Assembly: GCA_964503455.1 (NCBI GenBank)
Contig: CAZCZR010000069.1
Coordinates: 1-9,001, forward strand
Reading direction: 5' to 3'
Length of the DNA stretch: 9,001 nt
From: CAZCZR01 sp964503455
GTDB lineage: Bacteria > Bacillota > Clostridia > UBA1381
Made by a program: the position numbers and the translations under genes. Under the pieces are notes generated by a model that was not told the DNA's origin, ran no database searches, and worked only from the letters and a program-made list of their open reading frames with translations. Below, piece by piece: positions 1 to 6,514 of this stretch (position 1 is its first letter; each line of letters opens with the position of its first letter).

Positions 1-2233
1 CGCCGCTGCAAGCCTCGCAGCGTCCGCCCTTGACGTTGAAGCTGAACCGTCCCGCCTTATAGCCCCTCACCTTAGCTTCGTTTGACGATGCGAATACATC
101 GCGTATATCATTGAACACGTTCGTATAAGTGGCGGGATTTGATCTCGGCGTTCTGCCTATGGGCGACTGATCTATCTGGATTATCTTGTCAAGCTGCTCC
201 TTGCCGAGGATGTCCTTATGCGCTCCGGCGTGAGTTTTCGCCCGATTCAGATCATGCGCAAGCTGCTTATAAAGTATCTCGTTCACAAGCGACGACTTGC
301 CCGAACCCGACACGCCGGTCACGCAGGTAAGCACACCCGTGGGAAATTTCACGTTGATATTTTTAAGATTGTTTTCCCTTGCTCCGCGCACCTCTATCCA
401 TCCCGCGGGTTTTCTCCTCTGCGCCGGTACGGGTACAAAATTTCTTCCGCTCAAATACGCGCCCGTTACAGAGCTTTCGCAGCGCATGATATCCTCCGCG
501 CTGCCCTCGCCCACTATATATCCGCCGTCAACTCCGGCTCCGGGGCCTATATCCACTATATGATCGGCGGCAAGCATGGTGTCCGTGTCATGCTCCACAA
601 CTATGACCGTGTTACCGAGATCGCGCAGATGCTTTAATGTTCCTATCAATCTGTCATTGTCGCGCTGGTGCAAACCTATGCTCGGCTCGTCAAGAATATA
701 AAGCACTCCCGTAAGACCGGAGCCTATCTGTGTCGCAAGACGTATTCTTTGCGACTCTCCGCCCGACAGCGTGCCGGACGATCTCGACAGCGTAAGGTAA
801 TCAAGTCCCACGTCCAAAAGGAATTTGAGGCGGGATCTTATTTCCTTCAGTATCTGACCGGCTATCATACGTTCTCTGTCGGTCAGCTGCAAATTTTCTA
901 TAAATTCCATTTCCTTTCCTATGGAAAGGCTTGTCAGCTCATATATATTCAGTCCGCCTACAGTCACAGCCAAGATCTCGTCATTCAGTCTTGCGCCGCG
1001 GCACTTATAGCACGGAATGGTATTGATATAGCGCTCAAGCTCAAATTTCGTAAAATCCGAGCCGGAAGAGTGATACCGGCGTTCAAGATTGATAACGATA
1101 CCCTCGTAATCACCCATATAGCTGCCGTTTCCGTAATCGCGCTTATATTCCATTTTTATCTTCTGTCCGCCCGTTCCGTAAAGAACGATATGCTTAAAAT
1201 CCTCCGGCAGATCCTTGTACGGGGTGTTTATGTCCACGCCGTAATGCTTCGCCAAAGACGTATAGTACATATGCGCCATACTGTCCTCGTATTCAGGTCC
1301 CGCCCACCCCGGCGCGGACAGCGCGCCTTCAATAAGGCTCAGATTTTCATCGACAAGTATCAGCTTAGGATCTATCTTCGACAGAAAGCCTATGCCGTCG
1401 CACAAAGGACACGCGCCCGCCGGATTATTGAACGAAAACGAACTCGGCTCCAGCTCGCGGAAGCTTATACCGCAGTCGGGGCAGGCATAGTCCTGCGAAA
1501 ACATTATCGGCTCGCCGCCTATTACATCTATCATTATAACATTGCCTGTGAGATTGAAAGCTGTTTCAAGAGAATCCGTCAGGCGTTTCTCCATGCCCTT
1601 CTTCACGGCAAGACGGTCAACGACTATCTCAATATTGTGCTTTACCGTCTTTTTAAGCTCGATCTCCTCCGACAGATCCCGCATCTCTCCATCGACGCGC
1701 ACCCTGACGTAGCCGCTTCGCTTGGCGTTTTCAAACACCTTCTTATGTTCGCCTTTTTTTGCCCGTATCACCGGAGCAAGCACCTGTATGCGCGTACCTT
1801 CTCCCAAAGACGTTATCTGATCGACCATCTGGTCTATCGTCTGCTTTGACACCTCGCGTCCGCATTTCGGGCAGTGCGGTCTGCCTATACGCGCGTATAA
1901 AAGACGCATATAGTCGTATATCTCCGTCACGGTCCCGACAGTTGAGCGCGGATTTTTGGAGGTGGTTTTCTGATCAATGCTTATCGCCGGAGAAAGTCCT
2001 TCGATATAATCAACATCCGGCTTCTCCATCTGCCCCAAAAACTGACGCGCATAAGAGGACAGCGACTCCACATACCGCCTCTGACCCTCGGCGTATATCG
2101 TATCGAACGCAAGCGATGACTTTCCCGAACCCGACAGCCCCGTAAGCACCACAAGCTTATCTCTCGGTATTGTTACATCTATATTTTTAAGATTATGCTC
2201 TCTTGCGCCTTTTATTTTTATAAATTCATTCAT
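1..2233 (-). CDS. uvrA: UvrABC excinuclease subunit A (3'-truncated by window edge)
   Basis: ABC-type ATPase that, as a dimer with UvrB, scans DNA for bulky lesions in nucleotide excision repair. I translated it by hand from the ATG at 2233; the frame is open to the window edge, giving 744 codons of the roughly 940 usual for UvrA. Visible landmarks are the first Walker A GLSGSGKSS (residues 32-40), CPKC (121-124) and CYKC (408-411) cysteine pairs, the zinc module CPDC/CPLC (251-254 and 275-278), the ABC signature LSGGES (489-494) followed by a Walker B ending ILDEPS, and the second Walker A GVSGSGKSS (640-648). The window cuts inside the last zinc module just after CEAC (739-742), so the second signature and Walker B lie outside. 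The start overlaps the uvrB stop as ATGA and is preceded by GAGGAAG (2240-2246) with a 6-nt gap, so the two genes are translationally coupled. No frameshift seen. Confidence 0.97.
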   Translation of the reverse strand, partial: MNEFIKIKGAREHNLKNIDVTIPRDKLVVLTGLSGSGKSSLAFDTIYAEGQRRYVESLSSYARQFLGQMEKPDVDYIEGLSPAISIDQKTTSKNPRSTVGTVTEIYDYMRLLYARIGRPHCPKCGREVSKQTIDQMVDQITSLGEGTRIQVLAPVIRAKKGEHKKVFENAKRSGYVRVRVDGEMRDLSEEIELKKTVKHNIEIVVDRLAVKKGMEKRLTDSLETAFNLTGNVIMIDVIGGEPIMFSQDYACPDCGISFRELEPSSFSFNNPAGACPLCDGIGFLSKIDPKLILVDENLSLIEGALSAPGWAGPEYEDSMAHMYYTSLAKHYGVDINTPYKDLPEDFKHIVLYGTGGQKIKMEYKRDYGNGSYMGDYEGIVINLERRYHSSGSDFTKFELERYINTIPCYKCRGARLNDEILAVTVGGLNIYELTSLSIGKEMEFIENLQLTDRERMIAGQILKEIRSRLKFLLDVGLDYLTLSRSSGTLSGGESQRIRLATQIGSGLTGVLYILDEPSIGLHQRDNDRLIGTLKHLRDLGNTVIVVEHDTDTMLAADHIVDIGPGAGVDGGYIVGEGSAEDIMRCESSVTGAYLSGRNFVPVPAQRRKPAGWIEVRGARENNLKNINVKFPTGVLTCVTGVSGSGKSSLVNEILYKQLAHDLNRAKTHAGAHKDILGKEQLDKIIQIDQSPIGRTPRSNPATYTNVFNDIRDVFASSNEAKVRGYKAGRFSFNVKGGRCEACSG

Positions 2234-4227
2234 TTTTTTCTTCCTCTGAACTTTGATTTTTTAGCGGACTTACCGTTTTTCTGCGCCTGAAGCGTGCGGA
2301 TCCTGTCGCGGATTTCCGCCGCCTTCTCGAACTCAAGCTCCTCAGCCGCCGCATACATCTCTAATCTGAGATCCTCTATCATAGCGTCAATATCGATCTC
2401 TTCCGTTCCCGTGCCGCCGTCTGATTCGTTTACAAATACCTTAAGCTCGCTGCGAATATCCTTTCTGACCGTTTCGGGCGTTATTCCGTGAGCGGTGTTG
2501 TATTCCTGCTGTAATGTGCGCCGCCTAAGGGTTTCATCCATGGCTCTTTGCATAGAACCCGTTATCGTGTCGGCGTACATTATGACCTGACCGGAGACAT
2601 TTCTCGCGGCTCTGCCTATGGTCTGTATCAGCGACATCTCGCTTCTCAAAAAGCCCTCCTTGTCCGCGTCAAGTATCGCAACCAAAGACACCTCCGGCAG
2701 ATCAAGACCCTCTCTCAAAAGGTTGATGCCCACAAGCACGTCAAATTTCCCCAATCGCAAATCCCTGATTATCTCCGTCCGTTCTATTGTCTTTATCTCC
2801 GAATGCATATATCTCACGCGTATTCCCGCTCCGGACAGATAATCCGTCAGATCCTCCGCCATTTTTTTGGTAAGCGTGGTGACAAGAACCCTCTCGTTCT
2901 TTTCCGCGCGAAGGCGTATATTATTTATAAGATCGTCTATCTGACCCGATGTCGGATGTACAAATACCTCCGGATCAAGCAGTCCTGTCGGGCGAATGAG
3001 CTGCTCGGTCACTCTTGCCGAATGTTCCAGCTCATACTGCGCGGGGGTTGCGCTTGTAAATATCACCTGATGTATTCTGTCCTCAAACTCGCTGAATATA
3101 AGCGGCCGGTTGTCAAACGCGGACGGAAGCCTGAACCCGTAAGCTACCAGAGTTTCCTTACGCGCCCTGTCGCCGTTGTACATTCCCCTTACCTGCGACA
3201 CCGTGACATGAGATTCATCTATAAACATAAGAAAATCCTTCGGGAAATAATCCAACAGCGTATACGGCGCGGAACCCGGCTCTCTGCCGCTTATAACGCG
3301 GGAATAGTTTTCTATGCCCTGACAAAATCCTATCTCACGCAGCATTTCAAGGTCGTAATTCGTCCTCTGTTCTATCCTCTGCGCCTCAATAAGCATACCC
3401 TCGCGCTCAAAATATTTTATCCTTTCTTCAAGCTCCTCTTCGATAGCTGCTATAGCCATGCCAAGCTTGTTGCCTGTGGTGACATAGTGGGACGCGGGCG
3501 TTATAACGGCATGGTTTCTGTAGCCGATGACCTCGCCGGTAATGACGTTTACCTCCGATATTCTGTCTATCTCATCGCCGAAAAATTCCACCCTGACAGC
3601 GTTCTCGCCGTTATTTGAAGGAAATATCTCCACAACATCGCCGCGCACGCGGAACTTGTTTCTGACAAAGCTTATATCGTTGCGCTCATACTGCATACTT
3701 ACAAGCTTTGCAAGCACCTCATCGCGCTCTTTTTCCATGCCGACCCGCAGCGAAAGCATATTCTGCTTGTAATCCTCCGGATCGCCCAGACCGTATATGC
3801 ACGATACGCTCGACACTATTATAACGTCACGCCGCTCAAAAAGCGCGAACGTGGCGCTGTGACGCATCTTATCTATTTCGTCATTTATCGAGGCGTCCTT
3901 TTCGATAAAGGTATCCGTCTGCGGGATATACGCCTCCGGCTGATAATAATCATAATAGCTGACAAAAAATTCCACGGCGTTTTCTGGAAAGAACTCCTTA
4001 AATTCGCTGTACAGCTGCGCCGCAAGAGTTTTATTATGGGCAAGTATCAGCGTCGGCTTGTTTACCTGAGCTATGATATTTGCCATGGTAAACGTTTTTC
4101 CCGAGCCTGTGACGCCGAGCAAGGTCTGAAATTTATCGCCGGATCTGACGCCGTCCACAAGCTCCCGTATGGCTTTCGGCTGATCTCCCTGCGGCGTAAA
4201 ATCCGATTTTAAACGAAATTCCTCCAT
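2230..4227 (-). CDS. uvrB: UvrABC excinuclease subunit B
   Basis: Helicase-like damage-verification subunit: UvrA loads it onto DNA, it inserts a beta-hairpin between the strands, then recruits UvrC for incision. I use the ATG at 4227 (665 aa), not the upstream in-frame ATG at 4242, because AGAGGAG (4233-4239) lies 5 nt before 4227 and lies inside the longer reading. This start also puts key residues near their E. coli numbers. Motifs in this numbering: Walker A GVTGSGKT (38-45, K44), the tyrosine-rich hairpin YYDYYQPEAY (91-100), DESH Walker B (337-340), motif VI QTIGRAARN (535-543), and a C-terminal UVR coiled-coil domain (about 617-650) that contacts UvrC, then a basic tail. Length matches the family (about 660-675). 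First gene of the uvrBA operon. Confidence 0.98.
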   Translation of the reverse strand: MEEFRLKSDFTPQGDQPKAIRELVDGVRSGDKFQTLLGVTGSGKTFTMANIIAQVNKPTLILAHNKTLAAQLYSEFKEFFPENAVEFFVSYYDYYQPEAYIPQTDTFIEKDASINDEIDKMRHSATFALFERRDVIIVSSVSCIYGLGDPEDYKQNMLSLRVGMEKERDEVLAKLVSMQYERNDISFVRNKFRVRGDVVEIFPSNNGENAVRVEFFGDEIDRISEVNVITGEVIGYRNHAVITPASHYVTTGNKLGMAIAAIEEELEERIKYFEREGMLIEAQRIEQRTNYDLEMLREIGFCQGIENYSRVISGREPGSAPYTLLDYFPKDFLMFIDESHVTVSQVRGMYNGDRARKETLVAYGFRLPSAFDNRPLIFSEFEDRIHQVIFTSATPAQYELEHSARVTEQLIRPTGLLDPEVFVHPTSGQIDDLINNIRLRAEKNERVLVTTLTKKMAEDLTDYLSGAGIRVRYMHSEIKTIERTEIIRDLRLGKFDVLVGINLLREGLDLPEVSLVAILDADKEGFLRSEMSLIQTIGRAARNVSGQVIMYADTITGSMQRAMDETLRRRTLQQEYNTAHGITPETVRKDIRSELKVFVNESDGGTGTEEIDIDAMIEDLRLEMYAAAEELEFEKAAEIRDRIRTLQAQKNGKSAKKSKFRGRKK

Positions 4228-4232
4228 GTGCG

Positions 4233-4239
4233 CTCCTCT
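4233..4239 (-). promoter_or_regulatory. Shine-Dalgarno site deciding the uvrB start
   Basis: AGAGGAG on the minus strand lies 5 nt upstream of ATG 4227. The in-frame ATG at 4242 has no comparable site and would put this one inside the coding region, so the shorter protein is preferred. Confidence 0.75.
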
Positions 4240-4273
4240 CATTCAAGGCTTTATTGTATCTTATATTTTATAT

Positions 4274-4302
4274 AGTATACCACAATATTTTTCAATTTGC
4301 AA
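4274..4302 (-). promoter_or_regulatory. uvrBA promoter (SigA-type, extended -10)
   Basis: Reading leftwards on the minus strand: -35 TTGCAA (4297-4302), a 17-bp spacer, and -10 TATACT (4274-4279) preceded by TGG, which makes an extended -10. The predicted transcript starts near 4267, about 40 nt before the uvrB ATG. The -10 differs from TATAAT at one position and spacing is optimal. Confidence 0.7.
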
Positions 4303-4308
4303 TATTTG

Positions 4309-4324
4309 CGAACAAATTTTTGTT
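4309..4324. promoter_or_regulatory. Candidate degenerate SOS (LexA) box upstream of uvrB
   Basis: CGAAC at 4309-4313 matches one half of the Firmicute LexA site CGAAC-N4-GTTCG, but the other half reads TTTTG. The same stretch holds an inverted repeat AACAAA-TT-TTTGTT (4311-4324). It lies just upstream of the uvrB -35. uvrB is a classic SOS gene, which makes the position suggestive, but one half-site is poor. Confidence 0.25.
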
Positions 4325-4396
4325 TTTTTGTGAATATTGCCAATGAAAATTCTCGGTGCGCTGATACATTGTTCCGTTTATGTATTATGTTTTGCA

Positions 4397-4425
4397 GTAT
4401 ATAAAAATTCTGCGCGGAGATGTTA
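4397..4425 (+). promoter_or_regulatory. Candidate forespore (SigF/SigG-like) promoter for spoIVB
   Basis: GTATA (4397-4401) resembles the -35 of SigF/SigG promoters. After 17 bp, GATGTTA (4419-4425) matches the SigG -10 pattern CATNNTA except at the first base. The overlapping bases from 4416 also match most of the SigF -10 pattern GGNNANANTR. The predicted start, near 4432, is about 60 nt upstream of spoIVB. spoIVB is a forespore gene in studied species, so the placement fits, but the motifs are short and the region is AT-rich. Confidence 0.4.
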
Positions 4426-4491
4426 ATAAAGACGCTTCGTTTTCTTTAAGCGATATCGGAGCATATTCGAAACAGGAGAAGGTGAATTTTT

Positions 4492-5502
4492 TTGAAAAAC
4501 AAACGATTTACCGCTGTTTTTGCGGTATTTGCGGCGGCGGCTTTGTCGGCGGGTATATATTATATATGTTCTCCCGCAAACAGGGTCATATACGCGGGCG
4601 GCGATAATGTAAAAACCGTCATTCCTTCCGGCGAAACCATCGGCATCAAGATATACGCCGGAGGTCTTACGGTTCTTGAAAGCGACCGCAGATATGACCT
4701 CAAAAAGGGCGACTTCATTACGGAGATAAACCATAAACCTGTAAAATCGGCAGCCGCGTTTTCAGCGGAGCTGAACGCTTCTCAAGGGCGCGCGCTTATA
4801 GGCGTGAAACGCCGCGAAAAGGCTCTTGAGCTTGACTGCACCGCCGATTATAATGAATCCGAAGGGACGTATAAGCTTGGGATCCGCGTCAAGGATTCAG
4901 CCGCAGGGATAGGAACTCTTACCTATTACGATCCTGAAAATTCAAGCTTTGCCTGTCTTGGTCACGGCATAAGCGAAACGGAAACCGGCACTTTGATGAA
5001 CGTAGCCTCCGGCAGCGCCGTCAAATGCAGCGTCACCGGCATCAGAAAGGGCGAAAAAGGTTCTGCGGGCGAGCTTTCCGGCGTATTTTCCGCGGCGACT
5101 GTCGGCATTATACAGACTAATTCGGTAATGGGCGTGTACGGCAAGGAAACCTCCCATTTTCCGAGAGAAAACGAGCCTGTTCCCGTAGCAGATAAGTCGC
5201 AGATAGCCGAGGGAGATGCGTATATCCTTGCAACCATAGACGGCACCGGAGTACAGAAATTCAATGTTGAAATAACAAAAATCAACACCCGCGCCGAAAA
5301 TAACCGAGGTATCACTCTTAAAATAACCGATGAGCGTCTTGCTGAGCTCACGGGCGGAATAGTTCAGGGCATGAGCGGCGCGCCCATTATTCAAAACGGT
5401 ATGTTTGTGGGAGCCGTTACACACGTATTTGTTAACGACCCTCTCAAAGGATACGGCATATTTGCCGAATATATGCTTGAAAACAGCAGCAAAATACAGT
5501 AA
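4492..5502 (+). CDS. spoIVB: SpoIVB sporulation serine peptidase (signalling protease)
   Basis: Family S55 serine peptidase, secreted from the forespore into the intermembrane space. In B. subtilis it cleaves SpoIVFA, releasing SpoIVFB to process pro-SigmaK. The 336-aa product starts with a TTG codon, with AAGGTG (4479-4484) 7 nt upstream. It has an N-terminal hydrophobic signal/anchor segment (about 7-26), a short PDZ-like region (about 44-112), and the peptidase domain (about 125-330). The catalytic triad is visible as H158 in GHGI, D280 in KITD and S295 in GMSGAP. The D-to-S distance of 15 equals that in B. subtilis. TGGIVQGMSGAPII and GAVTHVFVNDP are strong family signatures. It is clearly shorter than the 426-aa B. 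subtilis protein, mostly in the N-terminal and PDZ parts. spo0A follows on the same strand. Confidence 0.95.
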   Translation: MKNKRFTAVFAVFAAAALSAGIYYICSPANRVIYAGGDNVKTVIPSGETIGIKIYAGGLTVLESDRRYDLKKGDFITEINHKPVKSAAAFSAELNASQGRALIGVKRREKALELDCTADYNESEGTYKLGIRVKDSAAGIGTLTYYDPENSSFACLGHGISETETGTLMNVASGSAVKCSVTGIRKGEKGSAGELSGVFSAATVGIIQTNSVMGVYGKETSHFPRENEPVPVADKSQIAEGDAYILATIDGTGVQKFNVEITKINTRAENNRGITLKITDERLAELTGGIVQGMSGAPIIQNGMFVGAVTHVFVNDPLKGYGIFAEYMLENSSKIQ

Positions 5503-5537
5503 TTTTGCACAAAATTATATTTTTTCTCTCAAAACTA

Positions 5538-5566
5538 TTGATTTTATTGGTAAAATATGGTAATAT
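5538..5566 (+). promoter_or_regulatory. Candidate vegetative promoter of spo0A
   Basis: TTGATT (5538-5543), a 17-bp spacer and TAATAT (5561-5566) preceded by TGG form a SigA-like promoter with an extended -10. A second, overlapping extended -10, TGGTAAAAT (5548-5556), lies 10 bp upstream but lacks a clear -35. The leader RNA would be about 84 nt. I did not find a convincing SigH promoter, although SigH drives spo0A in B. subtilis. Confidence 0.45.
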
Positions 5567-5606
5567 TCATTTACAGAGAAAATGGTAGAAAACGGTAGGG
5601 CATTGA

Positions 5607-5613
5607 GGTCGAA
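5607..5613 (+). promoter_or_regulatory. 0A-box-like heptamer upstream of spo0A
   Basis: GGTCGAA matches the Spo0A binding box TGTCGAA at six of seven positions and lies 44 bp upstream of the spo0A start, downstream of the predicted promoter. Spo0A autoregulates in B. subtilis. A single degenerate heptamer can arise by chance. Confidence 0.25.
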
Positions 5614-5616
5614 ATA

Positions 5617-5646
5617 TCTCAAAACCCTGCGCAACAAGGTTTGAGA
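5617..5646 (+). promoter_or_regulatory. Leader hairpin reaching into the spo0A ribosome binding site
   Basis: TCTCAAAACC (5617-5626) can pair with GGTTTGAGA (5638-5646), with one bulged A and an 11-nt loop. The right arm includes GAGA, the 5' half of the SD region GAGAGGAG (5643-5650), which lies 6 nt before the spo0A ATG. The core GGAG stays unpaired, so any effect on translation would be partial. This is inferred from base pairing only. Confidence 0.35.
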
Positions 5647-5656
5647 GGAGAAAAAA

Positions 5657-6439
5657 ATGGAAAAATATACAGTTTTGATTGCGGACGATGATAAGCAGTT
5701 TGCGTCATCGCTCAAGGATTATCTCATGACGCAGGATAAGATCGCCGGTGTATACACTGCCGACAACGGCATTGAAGCACTCGGTCTTATAAGAGAAACG
5801 CTGCCTGATTTTGCGGTGCTTGACGTTATCATGCCATCGCTTGACGGCGCGGGTGTGCTTATGAAGCTGGCAGGCTCGGATATAGCGAAAAGGCCCCACG
5901 TTATAGCGATTTCCGCCTCCGCAAACGCGCAGACGTGCGACAGGATGATGTCTTTAGGCAGCGAGTACTATCTGATGAAGCCGCAGAGCGAGGAATATAT
6001 ATGCTCGGTTATCATGTCCTTGGCGGGCGAGCCTGTAAAGGCGGCTCCCAAGACCGTGCCGGAGCCTGCGCCGGAGCAGCCGGGCGAACGCCGTCTTGAA
6101 TCTATAGTCACCGGCTTTATACACGAATTGGGCGTCCCTGCGCATATAAAGGGTTATCAATATGTGCGCACCGCCATTATAATGGTAGTGGAAAATATGG
6201 ACAGGATCAATTATATCACAAAGGTATTATACCCCGCTATCGCCGAAAAATACAATACAACGGCAAGCAGAGTCGAGCGCGCCATACGCCATTCCATCGA
6301 GGTTGCGTGGGTGCGCGGAAAAACCGAAACTATGGAGGAGATCTTCGGCTACACCGTACATACGGGTAAAGGCAAGCCGACAAACTCCGAATTTATAGCC
6401 ATGGTTGCCGACAGAATCAGGCTTGAATATTACAAGTAA
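5657..6439 (+). CDS. spo0A: Spo0A, master response regulator of sporulation
   Basis: Phosphorylation-activated transcription factor that commits the cell to sporulation, binding TGTCGAA-type 0A boxes. The 260-aa protein has an N-terminal receiver domain (about 3-120) with acidic residues D10-D12, phosphoacceptor D56 (VLDVIMP), the switch Ser/Thr at S86 and the conserved K108 (LMKP); the 30- and 52-residue spacings match CheY. A Pro/Ala/Glu-rich linker (about 125-147) leads to the Spo0A-specific DNA-binding domain (about 148-260). That domain contains the near-invariant helix SRVERAIRHSIEVAW (204-218) and the sequence FGYTVHTGKGKPTNSEFIAM (230-249). The ATG at 5657 has GAGAGGAG 6 nt upstream. 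It follows spoIVB after 154 nt and probably has its own promoter there. Length is close to the 267 aa of B. subtilis. Residues look intact, so it should be functional. Confidence 0.98.
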   Translation: MEKYTVLIADDDKQFASSLKDYLMTQDKIAGVYTADNGIEALGLIRETLPDFAVLDVIMPSLDGAGVLMKLAGSDIAKRPHVIAISASANAQTCDRMMSLGSEYYLMKPQSEEYICSVIMSLAGEPVKAAPKTVPEPAPEQPGERRLESIVTGFIHELGVPAHIKGYQYVRTAIIMVVENMDRINYITKVLYPAIAEKYNTTASRVERAIRHSIEVAWVRGKTETMEEIFGYTVHTGKGKPTNSEFIAMVADRIRLEYYK

Positions 6440-6455
6440 AAGGCGTCTTTGAATT

Positions 6456-6494
6456 AAAAAACTGTCCGGTTTTCCTTTTTCCGGACAGTTTTTT
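6456..6494. terminator. Bidirectional intrinsic terminator between spo0A and sipL
   Basis: AAAAAACTGTCCGG (6456-6469) and CCGGACAGTTTTTT (6481-6494) form a perfect 14-bp inverted repeat around an 11-nt pyrimidine loop. Both strands end in a U-run, so it can end spo0A transcripts going right and sipL transcripts going left. It lies in the 75-bp gap between the two convergent genes. Confidence 0.93.
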
Positions 6495-6514
6495 ATAGCT
6501 ATAAGGTTTCATTT

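Noticed and set aside
668..1849. Long plus-strand open frame of 393 codons opposite uvrA
   Set aside because: It is the antisense of conserved uvrA sequence, its translation matches no family, and it lacks an SD. The open frame reflects uvrA codon bias.
2227..2229. Second minus-strand ATG just after the uvrA start
   Set aside because: It is out of frame with uvrA and reaches a stop after two further codons; ATG 2233 gives the conserved UvrA N-terminus.
2548..3618. Plus-strand open frame of 356 codons opposite uvrB
   Set aside because: Entirely antisense to well-conserved uvrB motifs; translation is rich in Arg, Tyr and His with no domain. A shadow frame.
4380..4607. Small plus-strand open frame of 75 codons upstream of and overlapping spoIVB
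   Set aside because: Second half overlaps the spoIVB signal region in another frame, there is no good SD at 4380, and the translation is not recognisable.
4942..5424. Minus-strand open frame of 160 codons inside spoIVB
   Set aside because: Antisense to the SpoIVB catalytic domain, which is plainly the real frame.
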